NCBI GenBank assembly: GCA_039621445.1
Contig: CP154956.1
Location: forward strand, 64,434,257-64,498,256
Reading direction: 5' to 3'
Length of the DNA: 64,000 bases
DNA from: Euglena gracilis
Lineage: Eukaryota; Euglenida; Euglenophyceae; Euglenales
This document shows, piece after piece, positions 43,614-54,400 of the stretch. Numbering within the stretch: the first letter of the stretch is position 1; each line of letters opens with the position of its first letter. Below the pieces are notes generated by a model. The model was not told where the DNA came from, did no database searches, and saw nothing but the letters and a program-made list of their open reading frames with translations. A program made the translations under genes and the position numbers.

Positions 43614-44917
43614 CCCCCTTAGTTGCACTAAGGCTTCTTGTCTGTTTGTGGCCGGCGCTAACTTCGCTTCTGGCCCAGTTTGCTGCGTGGTGAGTGGCCA
43701 GGGACCCCTTACACCAGTCCTCTTTTGTTGCTCCCCCTGGCCGGGTGAGTAACTCTGGTGTAATTCCAGCGCTGTAGGGACATACACTCACCTTGTGTGG
43801 TTGGTGTGGTTCCCGTGGGTGGGTCTACACCCTTGCGCCCCAGTGCTGCTCTTGCCTCCTGCCCTCTTCCCACTTTTCTGTGTGGGGGATGCATGGCGCA
43901 GGCACAACGCCATGACTTGAAAAATTCCAGTGTGGCCTCACGGTCCCGCGGCTTAGGTAAACCCGGGTCACCAAGTCTCGGCCTTAGGGCGGGTGGCGGG
44001 TGGGTAGTGTGCTGCTGGGTACCAGTAGTTCCTTACATACTGGTACCTGCGCTCCATGCCCTGTCCGGGGTTGGTTTGGGCGGTCCACTGCCTCGCGGGT
44101 GGGTCCCTCTCTGCTGGCTTCCCCTTTGGGGTTGGGTTGCTGGGGGGTGCGCTCCTACTAGGCCGGCGAGCCCGAAGGCCCCCCTGCCATGTCCCCCGGG
44201 CGGTCGCACGAAGCGCCATGCCCCCCTACAGAGGCATCAGAGTCGCGTTTTCTGCTGCTGGTCTCCATGGGGGGTTCCCTCTGTCTTCCCCTCGCTCCCC
44301 CCATTTTCCCTTCTGGCCACAGGGGTGGGCCGGGTTGGTCAAGGCCACCAGGGGTACCCGGGTGGGCTAGTCAAGACCCTCTGGGGCACCCGGACACCAA
44401 AGCGACGGCGATTCAGGGCCTTGGGCACCCTCGCTTTGGCGACGTTCCCACCACTGCCACACACCACCTAAAATCGTCACAAATGGTGTGTGGTCACCGC
44501 TTCTGGCTGCCACGTGAGTACGTGGCCCCACGGCTTGCGTGGGTGGTCCCCCTTAGTTGCACTAAGGCTTCTTGTCTGTTTGTGGCCGGCGCTAACTTCG
44601 CTTCTGGCCCAGTTTGCTGCGTGGTGAGTGGCCAGGGACCCCTTACACCAGTCCTCTTTTGTTGCTCCCCCTGGCCGGGTGAGTAACTCTGGTGTAATTC
44701 CAGCGCTGTAGGGACATACACTCACCTTGTGTGGTTGGTGTGGTTCCCGTGGGTGGGTCTACACCCTTGCGCCCCAGTGCTGCTCTTGCCTCCTGCCCTC
44801 TTCCCACTTTTCTGTGTGGGGGATGCATGGCGCAGGCACAACGCCATGACTTGAAAAATTCCAGTGTGGCCTCACGGTCCCGCGGCTTAGGTAAACCCGG
44901 GTCACCAAGTCTCGGCC
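43614..44917 (+). mobile_element. TRIM-like element with 370-bp identical direct terminal repeats
   Basis: Two copies of a 370-bp sequence (43614-43983 and 44550-44917), identical by eye, flank 566 bp of different sequence. Near the start of the internal part is GCTGGGTACCAGTAGTTCC, which could be a tRNA primer site. No polypurine tract is obvious before the right copy, and there is no gag or pol. Each repeat contains an ATG frame (MAQAQRHDLKNSSVASRSRG) ending at a CTTAG-GTAAAC donor. The element sits in GTGACCCCCC repeats, which hide any target duplication. A segmental duplication is the alternative. Confidence 0.6.
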
Positions 44918-45367
44918 CCCCCCGTGACCCCCCCGTGACCCGGATTTGAACACCCCCCGATTTTGGGGTCCGCAAACGCACGTGCTTCAATCACAACTGC
45001 TTTCAGTATTTTTTTTCAAATGTCGCGGAAGCCGGAAACATTGAAGAGGAGGCCATACCCCCCCCCTGACCCCCCCCCCCCCGTGACCCCCCCGTGACCC
45101 GGCCCACCCCCTAGGGTCGGCCCACCCCACGACCTCGCCCCTCCTATCAAAAAAAATTTCGATGGTTTTGGCCTTCAAATACAAAGAAAACAAAAAGAAG
45201 GAATACCAATGGTTTCTTATGCTAAAATACACCCAAAAACTCTTGGTAAAATGAGGTATTTTGTGGTTTTGGGGCCTTGAACAGTTGGGGGAGAACAACA
45301 AAAGAAGTTCAAAGTAAACCAAAAAAAAATTGCCCAAAAACATTGGTCATCCGACATCAGGGTTTTA

Positions 45368-45803
45368 CCACTCAAAAATTGGGATTTTGTACGCCATTAG
45401 AGCATGTCACTCAAAAATAGGAGACGTGCCACTCAAAACAGAACTGGCACACAAAATCGACCATTGGCCACTCAATTGGGCATTTGCCACCCAAAATTAG
45501 GCATTTGCCATGCAAAATTTGAAGTTTACACCTAAACTTAGGCATATCCCTTCCAAAAATAGGATATCACAGCCGAAGATCGGCATTTGCCCCCCCCAAA
45601 AATTAGGAATTTGTTTCCCAAATTAGGCATTTGTCACTCAAAGTTAGGAATTGGCCAACAAATTAGGTATTTGCCCCTCAAAGTTGGGCATCTTTATTAA
45701 TTAGGAATTTGCCACTCAAAAATATTCACTGGCACACCAAATTAACGATTACCACTCAAATTTCAGTATGTTACACCCGAAATTAGGCATTTGCCACTCA
45801 AAA
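45368..45803 (+). repeat. Degenerate tandem repeat, CCACTCAAAATTAGGCATTTG type
   Basis: Around 18-20 imperfect units of roughly 22 bp, with consensus parts TTAGGCATTTG and CCACTCAAAA. AT-rich, no coding potential. Confidence 0.8.
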
Positions 45804-46222
45804 GAACAACAAAAAGGGAATCACGCCGTCGGCCAGCCGTTGGCCAGCCGTCGGCCAACCATGTGACTCACAGGAAAATGAGGTTAGCCACATCCTTTCG
45901 GTGGTGAACCTCAGCAATCTCCTTTCAAGGTCATGTTTATTGTTGATGGAGGATGCATTTTGAGGTTGCATTTGGGACGTTTTGCATTTTTTTGTTCATA
46001 TTGGCAGTTTTGGAATTCCTTGGCAAATTTCAACCAATTTGGTTCAATTTGGGTGAGTTTCATGGTCATCTTGAAGCATTTTCACCCAAATAATGGTCTG
46101 AATGCCCAAACAAAAGAGAAAGGTACAACTACTGTCCCGTGTGCTCTAAAGTGGTAGAAAATGGCGCCAGACGAACCACAAGGGTGAAAATGGTTGAATT
46201 TTTTGGGTGGACAGTTCCTATA

Positions 46223-47183
46223 CTACAAAAAAGAGGTGTCGGACGCCGGTTCTGTCCAAAGCCCGGCGTTCCAAACGCCGGTTCCGTCCGAAGGACGGAA
46301 CCGGCGTTTGGAACGCCGGGCTTTGGACAGAACCGGCGTCCGAAACCTCTTGTTTAAGCCGGCGTTTTAGAGACGCCGGGCTCAGGACAGAACCGGCGTC
46401 CCCACCCTTCGGCCAAAGGACACTCCCAGGACCAATCTCCGACCACTGATCTGCAATGTCACACCACTTTGCACTTCACCAAATTCCGGCGATCGCGAGG
46501 GTATTTCTGGCTGTGTCAATCGTCCAGGTATAAAATCACCCCTCGATCGAAAGCTCTTTTCATCAGACGACTGGCGATCACCACCAAATTCAGCCACGTC
46601 GCCTGGAGCTCTTATTTTCTGTCAGTGGGGAATCCTAATTTCACAACTCTGGTGCCCCCCCAAGGCCCTCAGGTCGTTGATTCGAAGAGGAAAAGCGTTT
46701 CTGTAAGGTTTATTAAGCATCTTAAACCAAAAATCACTGAAAATTGCGACAAATTTCGACTCAGATTCTGGCCGATCCGACGATCGCGAGCGTATCTCGG
46801 GCTGCGTGCAACGTTAGGGTACCAAGTTACCCCTCGATCGAAAGCTCTTTTCAACAGACGACCAGCGGTGCTCATTAGATCTTTCCACGCTGCACGGTAC
46901 TCTATTTCCAAATCTGGGCCAATTTTCACCAAATTTGGATATCCACCCTAGTGGTCCCCAGATGGCAAAATTCATTGTCCTTGATGGTTGAAACACTCAT
47001 ACCAGCACCTTAGGGCCACTTTTGGGCACTTTTGGTGACATTTTTAGGAATGAAAACCGGACGCCGGGCTTTGGACAAAGCCGGCGTTCCTAACGCCGGG
47101 CTTTAGGACAGAACCGGCGTCCGGAAGCCGTGGGGGGGGACGCCGGTTCTGTCCTGAGCCCGGCGTCTCAAACGCCGGCTTAA
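46223..47183 (+). repeat. Left inverted arm of the 4.4 kb element
   Basis: It begins with a nested hairpin (GACGCCGGTTCTGTCC ... GGACAGAACCGGCGTC, 46240-46340), contains about 650 bp of non-repetitive sequence, and ends with another GCCGGTT hairpin (47058-47180). Open frames across it (for example GRLLKRAFDRGVTWYPN on the minus strand) are also present in the other arm, but they lack starts or splice context. Confidence 0.85.
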
Positions 47184-47418
47184 TTCCAAAGGAGGTCAAA
47201 AATGCTCAAAAATGTTCAAAAAATGGGTATTTAGGGCGAAATTGGCCGTGATGCCTTGAACGCCGGTTCGGGCGTGAAGCCAGGATGGGAATGAGTGGTG
47301 GTCGACCCCCACCCACCCCTGGTACCCACCACCCAGGATTCCCAAACAGCCCTGGTGAACAGCCCTTCGGCCAACGGCACGCCCGTTCTCCCAAGACTTT
47401 CACCAATTCCCATTCAGA

Positions 47419-48300
47419 ATGGCCTCTCTGAAATCGACCACTGAGGATGTGGCTGCCTATTCCTCTGTGCCAACCGCTAGCCGCGTTCATTCTGCTGCTG
47501 TTTTCCCCCCTCTTGGTCCATTCAGGAGCCTTGCAGGCTCCAACACTGCTGTTGTGACTCCAGAATTTGCCCACTCTGCAGAAAGAAGGGAGCTGAGTCA
47601 AGGCATTGTTCCTCAGGTATTTTGCTGCAGAAAACGCAAAACAGTCTTGATTGGGCCTCACCAGGGCAGAACGGGAATCGGCCAAACAGCCGGGTGGGGG
47701 GGGGTCAAACCCCCCCACCCCTGCATCGTGGATGCGACCCCCCCCCACTCCCGTCCTGGTTGGTGGGCCGATTCCCACCCCAGGGTTTGATATGGGGAGC
47801 AGGACCTAAACCCTCCAGGGTTTAGGTCCTGCTCCCCCACTACCCTCCCCCCCCCCTACTTGGCTAATGGCCGGGCTCCTGCGGACCCCCAATTAGCCAA
47901 TTAGGGGGGGGGGACAATTAGGGGGGGTTACCCCGGCCAATGGCCAGTAAGCCTGACCCCCCCCCCCCTAATTGGCTAATGGACGGTCCAACGGGACCCC
48001 CGATTAACCAATTAGGGGGGGGGGGCAAATAGGGGGGGGGGAGGGTAGGCCTTCCCACATTTTTTTTATCAGTTTTCTGCAGTTTTCCCTTCAAAACGTG
48101 CGACTCTTGAGTCAATACTTTCCCAAACTATTCATGGACTTGAGCATCCCATGCTCCATGCTTTGTTGCAGATGACCGGATTGGCATTCCTTGCCGGAGG
48201 ACTCAGTGCCATTGTATTTTGTGTCCGGCTGCTGACAAGGAGCCGCCCAGCGGTGTTGGAGCCCCTCACCGGGATGCTGGTTGAATGCAGCAGGTCTTGA
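47419..48300 (+). CDS. Small two-exon gene inside the long-arm element, one membrane helix
   Basis: Not recognised. Exon 1, 47419-47616, runs from MASLKSTTEDVAAYSSVPT to a CCTCAG-GTATTT donor in phase 0. Exon 2, 48073-48300, follows a ttttttttatcag acceptor in phase 0 and ends with TGA. The joined protein is about 141 aa. Residues 100-118 (GLAFLAGGLSAIVFCVRLL) form one hydrophobic helix, followed by TRSRPAVLEPLTGMLVE and a short tail. The intron carries two TTAGGGG hairpins (47850-48050). Codon use is less GC-rich than in SEC3 and CSP41. Since it is the only gene between the inverted arms, it probably belongs to the element. An exon upstream of 47419 (a cattcag acceptor precedes the ATG) is possible. 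Confidence 0.45.
47850..48050. repeat. Tandem pair of CCTAATTGGCTAATGG hairpins
   Basis: Two similar stem-loops (CTTGGCTAATGGCCGG...AATTAGCCAATTAGGGG and CCTAATTGGCTAATGGACGG...TTAACCAATTAGGGG) lie side by side. Each starts and ends in C or G runs. They sit in the intron of the gene at 47419-48300. Confidence 0.7.
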
Positions 48301-48924
48301 GAAATGCATACAAAGTTGCTGTGGAGGTTTTACACGTGGTGATCAGCACATTTGGAATCATTTTTCAATTTGATTCAAATAATGCCACCTTTTTGAGAAA
48401 AATATTTTTTGAAAAGAAAGCAATTTTTCAAAAAAATTGAACTTGGGGACACTTTGCAGTGCCCAAAATGCAGGTGGGGGAAACATGCGCGATTTTTTTT
48501 GCGGTTTTTTTGTGTTTGGCAATATTTCCAGGTTTTCTTTTTGCATTTTTGTTGCTGGCTGGCTGGATCCCTCCGCCCTCCAACTTTGGAAATTCCATTG
48601 CGACTCTCACATGTTGAACAAGAATGACTTTCAATGTTGGTGTTCAGCAGGAGGAAAAAAAAATCTCGTGAATAAACTAAAAAAAGAAGTAATTTCCTCC
48701 AAAAAATTCAGCTTTGGAAAAGACAAAAAAATCAAACATGAAGAACCCCCCCCCCTTTGCCCACCAACCGGGTTCCTCCCCCCTGACCAGGCAGCTGGTT
48801 GGTGCAGGGGGGGGGGTGAAAAAAGTTAAAAAAATGGCAAAGATTAAAAAGTCACCAAAATAGGCAAAATACTAAGCAAGTATGGATAATGCGATGGGAA
48901 ATGCGATATTTTTGCCCTTTGCCC

Positions 48925-49175
48925 TTTGGGTGGTTCGAAAGCAAAAAAAATCACTTCACAACACATTCAATGAAAATCCACAGGGAAAATAGTCCAAAAA
49001 CATGGCCATGCTTTGGCAAAAACGGGTCGATTTAGGGGGGGGGTTCTAGCATCCTTACACCATCGCCCATCCATCCAAAAGGTCAAGAAATGTCATTTGC
49101 GACGGTTTAATTTTTGACCCTCTTCGACCCCCAGATCAGCCATTGGCTGTCCCTTTGGCCTTATGGAGCGCCCTG
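48925..49175 (+). mobile_element. Diverged, left-truncated CAGGGCGGTC-family MITE
   Basis: Family landmarks are in order: CTTCACAACACATTCAATGA, ATGGCCATGCTTTGGCAAAA, CGGGTCGATTTAGG, ACCATCGCCCATCC, and the right end TATGGAGCGCCCTG. The left TIR is not recognisable. Confidence 0.55.
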
Positions 49176-49304
49176 ATTTTGGGCTTTTGAAGGGGGAGGT
49201 GGGGTTATGTTGCACCACCCCATCCCAATTCTGGGGGGGGGTCTGCAGCCCTCACCACCTTGAACTTCCAGGATGGGGGGAGGCGCCAAGTCTGACTTTG
49301 ACCC

Positions 49305-49560
49305 CCCCCCCCCCTAGTCGTACGACCACCCCTCATTTACGACCACCCCCCGGTCACAGGTTGCAGGTCATGGGGGTGTTATGACCACCCCCCCCCCCGG
49401 TCACAGGTTGCAGGTTGCGAAAAATTTAACACCACCTTACCTATGACCGCCACCTCATTTACGACCACCCCCCGGTCACAGGTTGCAGGTTATGGGGGTG
49501 TTATGACCACCCCCCCCGGTCACAGGTTGCAGGAACCCGGTCATACGACTAGGGGGGGGG
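49305..49560 (+). repeat. CCCGGTCACAGGTTGCAGG repeats
   Basis: Four imperfect units of ACGACCACCCCCCGGTCACA and GGTTGCAGGT(T/C)ATGGGGG, bounded by AGTCGTACGACC on the left and GGTCATACGACT on the right, an inverted pair. It could be a further small foldback element. Confidence 0.6.
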
Positions 49561-49640
49561 GGGTAAATAATAAAAATATCCCTCTCCTCTGCACTAACAA
49601 TGAGCCAAGGAAACAAAGAGAAATCACCCATGTGGATAAC

Positions 49641-50605
49641 TTAAACCGGCGTTTGAGACGCCGGGTTCAGGACAGAACCGGCGTCCCCCCCCACGGGTTT
49701 TACGGACGCCGGTTCTGTCCTAAAACCCGGCGTTAGGAACGCCGGTTTTGTCCAAAACCCGGCGTCCGGTTTTCATTCCTAAAAATGTCACCAAAGGTGC
49801 CCAAAAGTGGCCCTAAGGTGCTGGTATGACTGTTTCAACCATCTAGGACAATGAATTTTGCCATTTGGGGACCACTGGGGTGGATATCCAAATTTGGTGA
49901 AAATTGGCCCAGAATTGGAAATAGAGTACCGTGCAGCGTGGAAAGATCTGATGACCACCGCTGGTCGTCTGTTGAAAAGAGCTTTCGATCGAGGGGTAAC
50001 TTGGTACCCTAACGTTGCACGCAGCCCGAGATACGCTCGCGATCGTCGGATCGGCCAGAATCTTAGTCGAAATTTGTGGTAATTTTCAGTGATTTTTGGT
50101 TTAAGATGCTTAATAAACCTTACAGAAACGTTTTTTCTCTTCGAATCAACCACCTGAGGGGTCCCGGGGGGCACCAGGGTTGTGAAATTAGGATTTCCCA
50201 GTGACAGAAAATAAGAGCTGCAGGCGGCGTGGCTGAATTTGGTGGTGATCGCCAGTCGTCTGATGAAAAGAGCTTTCAATTGAGGGGTGACTTTGTACCA
50301 GGACGATTGACACAGCCAGAAATACCCTCGCGATCGCCGGAATTTGGTGAAATGCAAAGTGGCGTGACATTGTAGATAAGTGGGCGGAGATTGGTCCTGG
50401 GAGTGTCCTTTGACCGAAGGGTGGGGACGCCGGTTCTGTCCTGAACCCGGCGTCTCTAAAACGCCGGTTTAAACAAGGGGTGGCGGACGCCGGTTCTGTC
50501 CAAAACCCGGCGTTCCGGACGCCGGTTCCGTCCTTCGGACGGAACCGGCGTCCGGAACGCCGGGTTTTGGACAGAACCGGCGTCCGACACCCCTTTTTTG
50601 TAGTA
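49641..50605 (-). repeat. Right inverted arm of the 4.4 kb element
   Basis: Reverse complement of 46223-47183 with a few percent differences, ending GGTGTCGGACG-complement then CTTTTTTGTAGTA at 50605. It includes the hairpin with centre TCCGTCCTTCGGACGGA (about 50525-50545). Confidence 0.85.
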
Positions 50606-51428
50606 AACTTTGATACATAGGTCGGATTAAGAAAGAGCCCATATTGTCCAAGTCTCGAACTTCCAAAAAAAAAAAAGAATACCTGGCGGAGCCTGGTGAA
50701 GCGCTTTTGGTGTCAACTTTTGACCTCAAAAATCATGCGAGATTATGCGGTCAAAAACTTTCTCTCCGGTATAATGTTCAAATACAATTGCTATGGAAAG
50801 AAAGAAACTATAATCCAATGATTCAAAATGCAACCAAGAGCATAAACCAGCTGTCTATGCTTTTCTGGACCTTTTATTTTTTGCATAATTTGGTATTTGG
50901 CCCAATTGAAGACCGTCGAAGGTCATAGAGGCCACCCCAAAAGGTTTGATCCCCCCCCAAGTTTAAAGCCCCCCCCCCCAATTATAAAGCCCCCTCTAGG
51001 GGTCTTGGAATCCCGTCCAAATATAAAGCCGGGAGTGTTCTATATAAATATAAATATATCCAAATATAAAGCCGGAGGGGACCCTGAACCCGACCCTGCC
51101 CCCGGGGGTTTCGGACATCCATTTCCCCCGGTGGTTAGCTTCAATCTGATTCTGAAGAGATAATTCTCAGCAACTCCAGACCTAAACCAAAGCTACCTGC
51201 ATTTGGCAGGGGGAACACAGTGTGGGTCCTCAAAAAAACGGGACACAAAACAACAACAAAAAACACAAATTAACACAAAAACGCCAAACAAAGTCAAAAA
51301 CCCTGAAAAATTGTATTGCCAAACATAAATACAATGCCAATCAACAAAGGGGCTTCCCATTCTGCGTGATGGAACACATTCTGGCAACTGTCTTTCTGAC
51401 ATTTACAACCCAAGATTCCCCCTCACAG
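50606..51428. other. Region upstream of the CSP41-like gene
   Basis: This should hold the promoter and perhaps a transit-peptide exon of the plus-strand gene, but neither is evident. It contains repeats of AAATATAAAGCC with G/C runs (50955-51075), again in a foldback arrangement, and AT-rich sequence. Confidence 0.5.
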
Positions 51429-54400
51429 GGCCTGGACACAGTTGATCTGATGCCGTCTCACAGGGACAGGGTTGCAATTGCCCCTACAAGTGGGCAGAAA
51501 GCTGGTGGCCGCCGCCACGCTTTTGCTTTGGTGGTGAACAACAAGGGGGGCGGCCACGGGGAGATTGGGCTGCATCTGGCTCTTGCCCTGCGTGCCAAGG
51601 GATTGGAGGTGCAGGTGTGTGCTCCCTCCTCCATTGCAGGTTTGGTCATTTTGGCCACTTGTGAACACATCCGTCCCACCAAAATGTTTGGGAGTTGAAG
51701 CATTGCGATCTTTGCAGCACGAAGAAGCTTGTTCCGTCGAGGAAGAACTGCCGGAGAGGTGAGTGTTACCCAGGCTTTTTGGTAAAGTTTTATTTGATGC
51801 TTTTCTATTTATTCATACGTCTGTATTATTTTTTAGGAAAATGAATGTGAGACCGGGACGGCCGATTTTCCTCAAGGACCTTTAAAACTTGAGGACAACC
51901 CTGTTTGGATGAGCGGGGGAGCTAATTTACTGGATTCTGTGACGCACACTGCCAAGGCGTTGATGGCATGCATTTGCACCGTGCCATCACCTGATTTTGG
52001 TTGCAGCTGATCAACGACAACGGGGGCAAGGACATCAGTGCGAAAGTGCCTTTCTCGGAATATGCGCAGCTCGCCGCCGCAGGCGTCGAAGTCACTTACG
52101 CCGATCTCTCCCTGCCACGCCATTGCAGCATCCGCTGTCCCTTCTGCCGCAGCCGTCAGACACTGGCGGTTGTCATCTGTGCGAGGAGCCCGGAAGTGGC
52201 TGGTCAACGGAGTGTTGAAGATCACCCGTGAAGTACAGTTCCTTGCCAAGGGAGCAGACCGTGAATCGTCAGGTGGGTGCTTTTCCAACCTCCAAACGGT
52301 TTGTGCAATCACGCGTGGGGACCCGTGCGATTCCCGGAGCGCCGGTGGTGTGCCTCCAGCCAGGGGGCCTGCAGAGCGCCACCTGCCCCCCGGGCCACCT
52401 GTGCCGGGCGTACGACTACGTGTTCGACAACCAGAATGTCTGCCAGAAGGAAGTGGCGGACCTTGCTGCCTCGTGCGGTACGTCTCACCCTCGCCTGGAC
52501 GTACTTTTTGGTTCCAGGGAAAATGGAAGTATGTTAAATAGCGCCACGCTTCCCGCTTCTTTTCACTTTTTTTTTTATAAAGAAGGTTGCGGATTGTTCC
52601 CCCATTGGCTTAACCTCATGTTATCCAAAGATCAGAGGTTTTTGGGGGGGGGTTGATGGTTGATTACCAGAGGTTGCTGCAACCCCCAGCATATTGGGGG
52701 GTATTTCAGGGTCCTCAGGGGACTGGGAAGTTTTATTTTTATATTCGGGGACTTCCTCTTTGGGCCAAAGGGCTGGCCGAGGGCCGGTCCAGGGTTTCAG
52801 GGTTTGAACAGGATCGAAAACGTCGAAGTCGATGGGCACATTTTTTTTTGATGAATGTCCGGACCCCAACCTCCGACCCCAACGCCCCCAACCCCCAGAG
52901 ACAGAAAGAAAGAAAGTTGTGTTCGTTTGCACAAAGAGCTTCCGTGCGAGGGTGTGGACCGGATCTGGAACCCCCCTTGGTCAATGAGGCACCTAACGCA
53001 TGGCTCTGATGTGCACTTGCATGATTTTGCGGGGGTGAAACCTGGGGGGTCTAGTGGAAAAACGCTGCTGGCTGCACCCCGGGGACCCCCCCGGCTGGAA
53101 CTGGGTCCAACTGGGGGTCAACCAGGGATTAAAAAATAAAATAAATAAATGAATTCCCCCCCCCCAAGGTGCCAATATGCAAAAAAAATCGTTTTTTTTT
53201 GAAGCCCTGGCCCACCCTATTCTGGACCATTTTTTTTATACCATTTTGAGTCATGGCACAAAGTGGGGCCCCCTCACCCCCCCCTCACCCTCACACCCCT
53301 CACCACCCTCACCCACCCCCCACCCACCCCTCACCCCCCCATCACCCCCCCCACACCCCCCCCTCACCTACCCCCCACCCCTCCCCCCTCACCCACCCCA
53401 CACCCACCCCCCCACCCCTACCCCACCCCCCCCCCTCACCCACCATGGTCCCGGAAATATGGGTGTTATTTCTTCTGATCGATCATTTTCTGGGCAAATC
53501 GCGGAACATATTCAACTGTTCAAGTGCCCGGGGGCGCGGCTCCCCCCCCCCCCCCCGGACCCCCCCGGCAAAAAAAATAACCTCATCCTTGTCTACCGGT
53601 CTTTTTTGTGGCCAAATCGCGCTCTGTGGTCAAATCGCGCGGCGTATGAAACTGTTCGATTGCCCGGGGGGGGGCTCCCCCCCCCCCCCCCCCGGACCCC
53701 CCCCGGCAAAAAAAATAAACCTCATCCTTGTCTACCGATCGTTTTTGTGGCCGAATCGCGCGACGTTTGAAACTGTTCGAGAGCTCAGGGGCCATAAACC
53801 TCATCAACAACATGTCCGAACCCTTACCCCATACCCCCACATACCCCCCATACCCTAGGTATTGGGGCCCCACTTTGTGCCATATGTGCACCACCCAATA
53901 CCTCACCCCCGCTCACCCAACCCTCACCCCCCAACCCTCACCCCCCAACCCTCACCCCCCCTCACCCACCCCTCACCCCACCCCTCACCCCACCCCTCAC
54001 CCCCCCCCTCACCCCTCCCCCCCCCCCTCCCCCCCACCTCACCCCCCCTCACCCCCCCCCCACCCCCCCTCACCCCCCTCACCCCCCCTCACCCCCCTCA
54101 CCCCCCCCCCCACCCCCCCCCCCCCCCTCACCCACCCCCACCCTGGGTGAGGGGGCCCCACTTTGTGCCATATGTGACCATTTTTAACTCATTTTTTGCA
54201 CCCCAAAAGCAAACAATCTGTCACTGTCCCCCCCCCGGGTCTCGAAGTGGTGCCTTGGTGGACGAAAGGAGAGGTTTTTTTTCCAGTTGAAATGGACTTT
54301 TAGAGAACGCTGCAAACTCTCGTAGATGAAGGGGACAAAGGATACAGGAGGAATTCCAGTCCAGTATTAAACTCTGGCATTCCCTCCTGATTCCAATGAT

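Larger units (their letters stand above)
46223..50605. mobile_element. 4.4 kb element with 960-bp inverted arms around a small gene
   Basis: Left arm 46223-47183 and right arm 49641-50605 are inverted copies. They share the outer end TACTACAAAAAAG, the GCCGGTTCTGTCC hairpins, GAAAGCTCTTTTCA, GGGTACCAAGTTACCCC and AGATACGCTCGCGATCGTCG-type segments. Divergence is a few percent, with some small differences in the hairpins. The 2.46 kb centre holds a two-exon gene (47419-48300). The outer CTACAAAAAAG recalls CACTA-type ends and the internal GCCGGTT motifs recall subterminal repeats, but no target duplication or transposase is visible. Partial relatives lie at 37.6-39.1 kb. Confidence 0.8.

Noticed and set aside
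46669-46932. Coding gene in the arms of the 4.4 kb element (EYRAAWKDL...GRLLKRAFD)
   Set aside because: The frame is kept in both arms only because the arms are near-identical; there is no start, splice site or stop context, and diverged relatives at 38.4-38.8 kb do not keep it.
51615-51640. A 25-bp micro-intron with continuation into 51640-51760
   Set aside because: Splicing exon 1 (to 51614) to the acceptor at 52005 gives the family order directly, so this stretch is intron.
53177-54290. Long Pro/Thr/His-rich open frames
   Set aside because: They are translations of CCCTCACCC arrays in all frames, within a CSP41 intron.
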